Virus record (IMG/VR): IMGVR_UViG_3300044540_000087
Span: 1-50,422 of that record
Reading direction: 5' to 3' (one strand)
Source of the DNA: a virus
Length of the DNA: 50,422 nt
Below the pieces are notes generated by a model. The model did not search any database, was not told the DNA's origin, and saw only the letters and a program-made list of their open reading frames with translations. The position numbers and the translations under genes were made by a program. Within the stretch, counting starts at the first letter, position 1. Every line of letters begins with the position of its first letter. Of this stretch, positions 32,107 to 40,900 are shown one piece after another.

Positions 32107-32150
32107 TAAAAAATACTTTATAAAATGGGTAGAAAAACCGGTATTTTTAT

Positions 32151-32160
32151 TTAATATATA
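32151..32160 (+). promoter_or_regulatory. Late-promoter-like motif TTAATATATA
   Basis: Exact copy 24 bases before the ATG of the 110-aa tagged gene. Confidence 0.5.
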
Positions 32161-32184
32161 ATAAAAAATAAAATACTATAAATT

Positions 32185-32517
32185 ATGAAACATTTAAAAA
32201 CTTTCGAATCTTATTCAATCAATGAAGAAGAAGGTATATTAGGGAATATTAGAAAAAAGTTTACAGGACACGAATCAGGTGATGCTAAGGCGAGTGCTGA
32301 GAAACGTATCAATGACAAATTAGCTGAACTTGAAGAGAAAGCTAAAGATGGTAAATTGGTATTCAACAAAGAATTTTTGTTAAAGAAAGCTAAAGAAAAC
32401 AATTTCTTAGGTGATTTTGAAGAGCGTGCTAGTGCTAAAGATGGTAAAATTAACGTTGTTTATGTTAAGAAAAACACTCCAATTGAAGATTTCGCACGTC
32501 AACACAAAACTTTGTAA
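32185..32517 (+). CDS. Tagged basic protein, 110 aa
   Basis: Begins MKHLKTFESYSINEEEG (tag; INE fits the cleavage pattern). The rest is Lys-rich and largely helical (KASAEKRINDKLAELEEKAK), with an ending that looks like a small strand-turn-helix (INVVYVKKNTPIEDFARQH). A small, basic protein carrying the tag fits the profile of T4 internal proteins packed around DNA. Not assigned to a named family. It lies between the baseplate and tube genes with an exact late motif. Confidence 0.7.
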   Translation: MKHLKTFESYSINEEEGILGNIRKKFTGHESGDAKASAEKRINDKLAELEEKAKDGKLVFNKEFLLKKAKENNFLGDFEERASAKDGKINVVYVKKNTPIEDFARQHKTL

Positions 32518-32571
32518 TAAGTTAAATTAATTCTTATACTATATGTTATTAAAAAAGCAGTTTTTTATTAT

Positions 32572-32608
32572 AATATATAGTATAAAGAAATAATTAATTT
32601 AATATATA
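32572..32608 (+). promoter_or_regulatory. Two late-promoter-like motifs before the tail tube gene
   Basis: AATATATA at 32572-32579 and an exact TTAATATATA at 32599-32608, 27 bases apart, both reading toward the tube gene. A doubled motif before a protein needed in many copies supports a promoter role. Confidence 0.5.
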
Positions 32609-32648
32609 AATTATTAAACTTTTAAATAAAAATTAATAAAAAGAAATT

Positions 32649-33269
32649 ATGCCATTACCACATTATACACAGGTTCAAGGCGTGGGTAGTCCAGGAGGTC
32701 CTGGAACGCTTCCGGATGAGGTTGTTTACTTAAATTTATTTGAGATAACATTTATCTTACCTGTTCTTTTACAGGCGCAAGGTAGAGATCCTATTCTATT
32801 GCTACAAAATGCTACAAAGGTTACTATGAATGCTACCGAATTTGACGTAGCTCAAAAAGTACAAAGATTCAAGTATTCTACAAGAGTTTTTAATACAACT
32901 CCAACCAAAACTGACGGAACGTTATCTATTCCTATTCAAGTGAATGTTAACCAACAAGGTTCTATGGAGAATTGGAATACTATGAAAGCTTGGTACGATT
33001 TAGTTTTCAACTCACAAAATGGTGCATTGCATTATAAGAGTGATCAAATTGGTACTATTATTGTTAATCAACACGACAAGAAAGGTGTTGTATTAAGAAG
33101 AATGACATATCAAAACGTTCAAATGACTAAACTAAGTGGTTATGCTATGGACTGGAGTTCAAATGACATCGTTAATGATGTAACTGCTGATTTCGTATAT
33201 GATTATTTCATCGATGAATACATTGATAATAACTTTACGATTACACCACCATTGGTTTCTGGTTACTAA
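32649..33269 (+). CDS. Tail tube protein (T4 gp19-like), 206 aa
   Basis: Length and pattern fit contractile-tail tube proteins: a strand-rich body (LFEITFILPVLL; DGTLSIPIQVNVNQQG), a conserved MENWNTMKAWYDLVF helix and a late loop VLRRMTYQNVQMTKLSGYAMDW typical of tube subunits. It forms the inner tube inside the sheath. The N-terminus has a Gly/Pro-rich extension (GVGSPGGPGTLP) of about 20 residues. It has two late motifs upstream and a terminator after it. Confidence 0.82.
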   Translation: MPLPHYTQVQGVGSPGGPGTLPDEVVYLNLFEITFILPVLLQAQGRDPILLLQNATKVTMNATEFDVAQKVQRFKYSTRVFNTTPTKTDGTLSIPIQVNVNQQGSMENWNTMKAWYDLVFNSQNGALHYKSDQIGTIIVNQHDKKGVVLRRMTYQNVQMTKLSGYAMDWSSNDIVNDVTADFVYDYFIDEYIDNNFTITPPLVSGY

Positions 33270-33285
33270 TCATTTAACAAAAAAT

Positions 33286-33314
33286 AAAAAATCCCTCTAT
33301 ATGAGGGATTTTTT
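33286..33314. terminator. Intrinsic terminator
   Basis: A 12-bp stem (33286-33297 with 33303-33314), loop TATAT, then T-rich. Confidence 0.8.
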
Positions 33315-33367
33315 TATTATACAAACAATTCTATTAAAATCCTATATAATTAGAAAATAGTTTTTAA

Positions 33368-34495
33368 ATGAGTAAAATTTTCCTTATTGGTGATGTACAT
33401 TTAGGTATGGGATATCCCAATAATTATGATAAATGGTTTAAAGTAGCCAAAGAATACTTTGAGAAATTTCTAATACCATTAGCAAAAGAACAACTTACGA
33501 AAGACGATATTATAGTTCAGTTGGGAGATCTATTTGATAATAGAAGTTTTATTCCAATTGATGTTTTAAATTATGGACAATTTCTTTTAGAAGAGTTATC
33601 CAAAATATGCCCTGTTCACGTTATAGTTGGTAATCACGATATGTACACTAAAAGTACTGGTGATATAAATAGCTTAAAACAGTTTAATCACATCCCAGGT
33701 GTTCGTATATATGAGAATACCGAGAAGATAGAATATAATAACAAAGGTATATTAATGATGCCTTTTTATGAAAAGAGGAAAGAGCAAGTGGATGAGTTAA
33801 AAAGACACTCCGGTTGTGATTACTTATTCTGTCACTCTGATTTAAATGGTGCTAAAATGCACTTAACTTCTGTTGCTCATAGAAACAATGATAAAATAGA
33901 CGAAAGTGATTTCTCTGGTTATAAAAATGTTAAGACAGGACATATTCACATACAACAAAGTATAGGTAATATAACATTCGTTGGTTCTATATTTCAAATG
34001 GATAGAAACGATTATAATAATCAAAAGGGTATATTCATTATAGACACCGATACTGATGATGAGGTATTCATACCTAACAATGTTTCGCCAGTATTTAGAA
34101 AACATAGAGTTATAAGTGAATCGGATATTGATGAATTAGAGTTATTAAAAAATACAAAGGATTATATTGATATCGCAATATCAAATAACCTATTAATTAG
34201 TAATAGAAAGTTAAGAAGAAAACTGGAAATGGTTTTAGAGAAGAGTTCCTTCGCATCTATTGAATACATCGATGATATTGTCTTAACAAATGAAGAAGAT
34301 GTTGAAGAAGATATTATAGAAATCGATCTTGATAACTCATTAGATATATCAAGTAAGATGGATTACACAGATTTTATAAAAGAGTATATTTCAAAACAAA
34401 AATATGATAGCGATAAATTCAAAGATGGTATGGTTGCCGAGTTCGACGATATTATTAAAATTTATGAGGATAATTATAGAGGTAAAAAAGATTAA
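33368..34495 (+). CDS. Mre11/SbcD-like nuclease subunit (T4 gp47-like)
   Basis: A 375-residue metallophosphoesterase with all five motifs: GDVHLG, GDLFDNR, VGNHDMY, FCHSDLNG and TGHIH, which coordinate two Mn ions. T4 gp47 has 339 residues. With gp46 (a Rad50-like ATPase, not in this window) it resects DNA ends in recombination-dependent replication. The C-terminal 120 residues are acidic and helical, probably for partner binding. A 66-aa gene follows 2 bases after its stop. Neither promoter motif is clear upstream. Confidence 0.88.
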   Translation: MSKIFLIGDVHLGMGYPNNYDKWFKVAKEYFEKFLIPLAKEQLTKDDIIVQLGDLFDNRSFIPIDVLNYGQFLLEELSKICPVHVIVGNHDMYTKSTGDINSLKQFNHIPGVRIYENTEKIEYNNKGILMMPFYEKRKEQVDELKRHSGCDYLFCHSDLNGAKMHLTSVAHRNNDKIDESDFSGYKNVKTGHIHIQQSIGNITFVGSIFQMDRNDYNNQKGIFIIDTDTDDEVFIPNNVSPVFRKHRVISESDIDELELLKNTKDYIDIAISNNLLISNRKLRRKLEMVLEKSSFASIEYIDDIVLTNEEDVEEDIIEIDLDNSLDISSKMDYTDFIKEYISKQKYDSDKFKDGMVAEFDDIIKIYEDNYRGKKD

Positions 34496-34497
34496 AT

Positions 34498-34698
34498 ATG
34501 GAAAGTTTATTAATATTTAATAGGATAATGTCTGGTAAGCCTTATGGTAAGTCTTTAAAATTGTATTCCAAAAAATATATGATGAATGTAGTTAAACTAC
34601 TTGAAGAGGATGAGGAATATGAGAAGTGTAAAGTATTATTAGAATATATCAACAATCGATTCGACCATGAATTAAATTACAAAACCCCTATTTTTTAG
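34498..34698 (+). CDS. Small helical hypothetical protein, 66 aa
   Basis: Mostly helical (KKYMMNVVKLLEEDEEYEKC; LLEYINNRFDHE). No family recognised. It starts 2 bases after the nuclease gene, so it may be a partner or regulator of it. The end overlaps the 3' end of the convergent tagged gene by 11 bases, within a terminator. Confidence 0.6.
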   Translation: MESLLIFNRIMSGKPYGKSLKLYSKKYMMNVVKLLEEDEEYEKCKVLLEYINNRFDHELNYKTPIF

Positions 34699-34705
34699 GG
34701 GTTTT
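34681..34705. terminator. Terminator embedded in two overlapping convergent genes
   Basis: A 10-bp stem (34681-34690 with 34696-34705), loop T5. The hairpin encodes the last residues of the 66-aa gene and the last residues of the minus-strand tagged gene at the same time. Confidence 0.75.
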
Positions 34706-34903
34706 TGCAATTTTCTTATTAAGTATATCCAATACATAATCTTTAGCATCTTGGAATCCTTGATACTCAGCATTATTTCCCATACATTTCAATTTCTTAA
34801 CTTCCTTAATTAATTCCTTAATTAGATCTTTTTCTGTCTTTTTTATCAATTCATCGACACCTGCAGAACCTTCATTGAATTTATCAAATTTATCCAAACC
34901 CAT
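34688..34903 (-). CDS. Tagged helical protein, 71 aa
   Basis: Begins MGLDKFDKFNEGSAG, a variant of the shared tag in which FNE takes the place of (L/I)-x-E. The rest is Lys/Glu-rich and helical (DELIKKTEKDLIKELIKEVK). An exact late motif lies on the minus strand 18 bases upstream of the ATG. It faces the giant tail gene across 76 bases. A small, packaged, basic/acidic helical protein is the best guess. Confidence 0.65.
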   Translation of the reverse strand: MGLDKFDKFNEGSAGVDELIKKTEKDLIKELIKEVKKLKCMGNNAEYQGFQDAKDYVLDILNKKIAKTPKK

Positions 34904-34921
34904 ATTATTACCTTTTTTATT

Positions 34922-34931
34922 TATATATTAA
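34922..34931 (-). promoter_or_regulatory. Late-promoter-like motif TTAATATATA
   Basis: Exact copy on the minus strand for the 71-aa tagged gene; divergent from a second copy at 34949-34958. Confidence 0.5.
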
Positions 34932-34948
34932 TACTGAGAAGTCATTTA

Positions 34949-34958
34949 TTAATATATA
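34949..34958 (+). promoter_or_regulatory. Late-promoter-like motif TTAATATATA
   Basis: Exact copy 21 bases before the ATG of the giant tail gene; it forms a divergent pair with the minus-strand copy. Confidence 0.55.
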
Positions 34959-34979
34959 CATAAAACTTAATAAAATATA

Positions 34980-37900
34980 ATGTCAAGTCAAAAACAATTA
35001 GCATTTTTTAACAAATCAGGAGATAGTTTAAATTTAAATTACAACGAAAGCACAAAACTTATTGAAGGTAATCTACTTTTTGATGAGAATTCAACTGATA
35101 CATTTAAAACATATGCTCTTTATACTTTAGAGAAGGTACCATCTTTTACATTTGAAGCAGGTAACAATCTTGGTACAAATAAATTCCAATTATTCAATGA
35201 ATATGGTTTTAACTTTTATGGTTCCAAGACGAATGTTTCAGCTCAAATAACTAAAATCGAACCAGTTAATAATGATGCTGGTTTTTATTCTAAATGGATA
35301 TATGGTATTGAATTCGATACTAAATTTCCTAAAGGATCATTATTGTTATTTAGAGAATCTATGATGGAATTCACTAATCCGAATCAATCATATGTTGTAA
35401 TATCTACTAAAAAGAATGCTGTTATGATAATTACATCTGTTGATAATTCATCATTTGAATTAATGTACTATAACTATTACAGCGACTTAACCAATTTCAG
35501 TGATAAATACATTGATAGTATTGATACTATTGGTGTTAACAACTATATAAACACCGAATATCAAAATAAAATATCTACTTGGTCAGAGCCTAACTTCTAT
35601 GATAAAATTTATGTTAACAAAAAGTTAAATGTTATCAATAGTTCTATTAATGATGGTATCTATACAGTAGCCAATTCGGAAATAACTGATATTATCCATT
35701 TTTCATATTTATTAAACAGTTATGATTTACCAGAGAATACAAATATTAACATTGAGTTAATTTTAGGTACTGATTTACCTAAAATTTATGATGGTTCTTT
35801 GAACATAAGCGATAATATGTTGTTTGTGAGTTCATATCCAACAATTTTAAAATCTCAACAAGTATTCAAAATTGTAGGTTCTATAAATACTAACTTTTTA
35901 ACAGTTAAAGATATAGTTGAATTTAATAATAACAATAATATAACACATTATAGTTTATATGATCAAGTAATTTACAATAATAAAATATATGAGTGCATAA
36001 ACTCATATACACATAGTCACGCATCACAAGATACGATGTTCATAACACCAAATGTTGATAAAACACATTGGGGTAAACCAACGCATATAAAAGTTAACGA
36101 AACTGTTAATGACGAAGACTTATTATATGCTCAATTATACTTAACTACAAACCATTTCTACTATGAATATGAATGGACTGAATCTGCTGATATTACATTA
36201 GCATCGATTGCTGATAAATATGCAGATGAATTTAAAACATTTGATATTGACTTATCATTTGATAGCGGTTTACTTAAATGTAACTTGATATATCCTAGTC
36301 AATATTCGGTAGTTAAATATTACCATTCAAGTATAGAAGAAGTTAACCTTATTGGTTCAATGGATAAGACATTTGAAAGACTTATTTCAACTAAAGAGGT
36401 TTTAAAAGATGAGAAAAATAGTGATATTTCAGAAAGATATAAATATAGTATAGTGTTTACCGATCTTGATGAATTTGGTATTAAGGTTACTATCAATAAA
36501 ATGGTATATGATATAGAAACTGAGTTTATATACACTAGTGGACAAATCGATATGAAAAGAACTATCGATAAAACACTTAGAAACTGGTTAAAAGAGAATT
36601 ACTTACTTCTTAATAAACTAGGTATAAATGTCGAACTTAGATATAGCGGTAATTATACATCTTATTACTATAACTCTATCTTAGTTAGAACAGAATATCC
36701 TAACGTACCAGTTGTTATAAACGAAGTTCTTGTTGGTTCTACTGCTAATTCTTACATTGAGCATTCTAGCGTTGTATTTAGCGACTTAGGACCTAATTTA
36801 AATATTAGAATAAATAATAGAGATTACTCGGTTACTACTGAGATTTCATCTTTATCAACATCTACACATTCGGTACCAGATATTGAAGCAACTCTTTTTA
36901 AATGGGTTGATGTATATAGTATTGGCTTATTAGATTATGGAATAATAGTAAGTAATGTTAATAACTTGCTTTCATTTAGTATAATGCAAACTGAAAATAG
37001 ATTAGATTATACTATAAACACTTCTAAAATAGAATTACCAGGTATCCATGATTATATAATCACAGATAAAATACAAGGTAATCTTGGTGTTCTAATAGCA
37101 TCTAATGAAATTATACTTTTTAACGCAGCAACTGGTGGAACTGGTTCTACGGGTAGTTCTGCTAGTTATAATCCAACCGATACTTATCAACATTTTGAAA
37201 ACTCTGGTTTCTCGACAGGTATGGTATTTTCAATAAACAACACATATTACACTTGGGTTAATCAAGAGTTTAATGTTGAATATTTAGAGCCTAATCTTAT
37301 GAACCTTAGTTATGAGGGTCCTTTCTGGGACGTTAATAACTTATTGTGTAATGTATCACCATTCGTAACGATTGCGTTCGATTCTGGGTTTGGTCAAAGA
37401 GATTGTGATAAGCTTAATAGAGAGTTATCCGGTGAATTTGATAAACAAGAATTCGATGCAGGGATGTTTAATATGGAATTTACATCAAATACATATAATA
37501 CATATGAGTTTGATGGTGTTTCCAATATGGTTGATATAAAATATGTGCAATTATCAAACTCTATCTATGTATTAGGTGATTCTATGAACGTATATAATTC
37601 AGTTACAAGAGATTTTATTAAAACAATAAATCTAGTAGGTAACTCGAATAGTATTAAAATGGAATACAATAGCTATAATAACTATATCTATTCATTATCT
37701 AAAAATTTCATCTTTATTATAAATCCATTAAACAATGGTGTTGTTAAGAAATTTGTGTTAACATCAGATGCTTATGATATTTTAATTAACTCTGTTAATG
37801 GTGATGTTTATGTTTCATATAACTCTGATAACAGAGTTGAAATATATGATTTCAATTTAACATTGAAAGTTACATTTGGTATAACATCCGCTGGTAAAAT

Positions 37901-40900
37901 GGCTTATAATGATTATGAGAGAAATGTGTATGTATTATCAAATTCTGGTGTAAGTTACATAAATGCTATAACAAGAACACTGTCTGGTGATTATGTTATT
38001 TCTGGTATAAGAGAATTTATATACTACGAACCAATAAACCAAAACATATTGGTAGATGTTTTAGATGGTGGTGTAAATTACTTATATTCAATTGGTAACA
38101 ATATTGTTACACCAACGGATATAACAGCATCATCAGATTTTTCTGATATTATCTATAATAATATGACAAATGAGCTGAATATATCAGACTCTAGTAATAT
38201 GTTTTTAAGAGCTGATGTTGGATATAACATTACAAGTCAAACAGATGTTAATAACTTCGGTTATATAGCATTGAATCAGACTGATGGTAGTATTTATTTA
38301 TCATCTACTACTAATAACGTTGTTATTATAAATCCATTGCTTAATACTTACCGTTTTAATGTGCAAACTGCTATTACAACAAAGATAGTTTATAATCCTG
38401 AGAGAAAGTCTATGTGGACAATACAACCATCTACTAGTAAAGTATTGGAAATCGAGGTTGTGTTGAGTAATAAGCTTACTATAAACGGTACACACAGCGA
38501 TATTAATAAATCTGATGTTGAGGGAGATTTTGCATATGGTAATTTGGATCCAAATTATGTCGAATCTGATTATATGTGGTTAAAAAGTAGAGATTTCTTT
38601 AGAAGACCTAGAGAGAACTTTAATGATGATGTACACGTTAAATACTATTGGAAGTGGTTCTCTGACAACGTTCCGGAATTCTTCTTATATGACTACTCTG
38701 GAGAACAATTAGCTCTTAAAGAGAATGTATTCAAGCAGTCTGCATCATATTCATATATTGGTGAAACACCATTACCAACTGTTGTTCTAAATAAAGAACC
38801 AAATGCTGATGTTAACAGAATTTCCGATTCTATCTATCAAAAGACTATATTTGATAAAATTGAATATACGCTTAGTCATATAGATGATGAAAATGATATT
38901 TCAAGTAAAGCTGAGCCACTTCAATTATTTGTTGGATTCCAATCAAAGAATGAAGGTGCGTTACGTTCTATATTACAGTTGTACAAAAAAGAGGAAATAA
39001 ATGTTGATATTGTATCTGATACAACACAGTTTGTAACACTTAGAACAATAGAAGGATCTGATAGAAGAGCTGAAATAAATTTAAGCCCTAACTCGATAGA
39101 TTTATTCACTAATATGGGTTTAAAATCTGAACAGCATATAGCAATCTATTTAAAAGATAAAACTAATAAAAAGAATCAATACATATCACATAATAATTCA
39201 TCTATCTTTATAATAAGAGATGTTTATCCTAGAACTATTGTATTGGATTTCTTTGATGTTGAAACTGATATACTTGAAGACGAGTCAACTATTGTATTGG
39301 ATTACCCAATTCAAGGAAGTACTACATATCTTGATTTAAATATAGAAGTTATTGATAAAGAAATTGGTAGATTCCTTACTTATGGACAAACAGAAGAAGA
39401 GGATATAAGGTTTAAAATCGAATTAGGTAATGTAGGTAAATTAATAAACACTGATGATGTATTTATATTCAAACAATATGATATATTAGAGGGTGGTATT
39501 GACTGGACATTTCTTAATAAGAAGAGAAAGGAAATGATGATGATGAAGAACTTGATATACCCGTATATTGGTTCATACAAGTCTATAATTAATGCTATTA
39601 ATTTCTTCGGATATAATGATTTAGAATTAAATGAGTATTACAAAAACGTAGATGCTTCATCTGCTAATTTTGGTAAGTTATTCAAGGTTGAAATACCTGA
39701 TATTTTTGATAATAGTGTAGAGGGATGGACCGAAAACGACTTCATCAAACACACTATGCCTAATGAGAACTTTGAAGTTACTAATTTGTTCAATTTAACA
39801 TATTATATTACTGATAAAGAAGGAACTAATGTATTAACATATTCATTAGATGAAGTTATTATAAAGTTACAAGGGTTGAAATATTGGTTGAAGAAAAATA
39901 TAATACCACTAACTCATAAAATATTGGATATTACTGGTAGAGCTTACTTAAATAGTGGTACTTATATACAACATAAATTAAGTGATGTTTCTATATTGAA
40001 TATACATGATAATATGACACCGGTATCTGTTAAATTAAATGAGGCTTATTTAATGCCTGTTAATAGCGGATCAACTGTGTATAATTGTGTATTAGATTTC
40101 TATTCTATAATTCCTGGTTTAGGTGCTGATAAAGATCCAACCGGATTGAAAGATGTTGTGCTACCATACAATGGCGTTATTATAACACCACCCGATTATT
40201 TTAGTGTTAAAGTAAGAACATATAAAACTTATAAAGAGTGGGATCCATTTATCAATTATACTATTGGTGATAAGGTTACATATTATGATAAATTGTATGA
40301 ATCTGTTATAAATAATAATAAAGTTAACACACCTAGAAAATATGAAAGTGTTGAAACTTGGAAAGCTGATCAATTATACGTTCAGTCTAATATTGTTGAA
40401 TATAAGAGAGATTTCTTTACTTTAGTATCACTATCATCAACATCTTCTGTTGGTAATCCTTTAGTAGATTATAACTACACAACTAGTAACAATTTAAATA
40501 CTAATTGGGATAAAATAACTGAATGGAAAGTAATAGATTTAGAGCCTGTTCAAACAATTAATGAATTCAGATTGGGAAATAATCTATTACCATTTAACTT
40601 TACTGTTGATTCTAATTTGGATCCATATATAACTATTGATGTTATCTCTGATAATGGATATGGTTGTGTTTACAATGATAAAAAGAATTACGAAATAAGA
40701 GGTATTAAAGATTTAGCAAATACTGGGCAACAATATGATAAGATTGGACCATTCGTTCCAATTCCACCGTTCATTGTGAATAAGCCACCTGGGGTATTTA
40801 CAATAACACCGAGTAGCAGTACAACAACTAGTAACTTATTTACTTGGTCAACTAGTATTGATGATATTGCTGTTATTTCTTATGAGATATACAGAAACGG

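Noticed and set aside
32675-32720. GGAGGTCCTGG in the tube gene as a Shine-Dalgarno or hairpin
   Set aside because: It is inside the Gly/Pro-rich coding region, with no start codon at a suitable distance.
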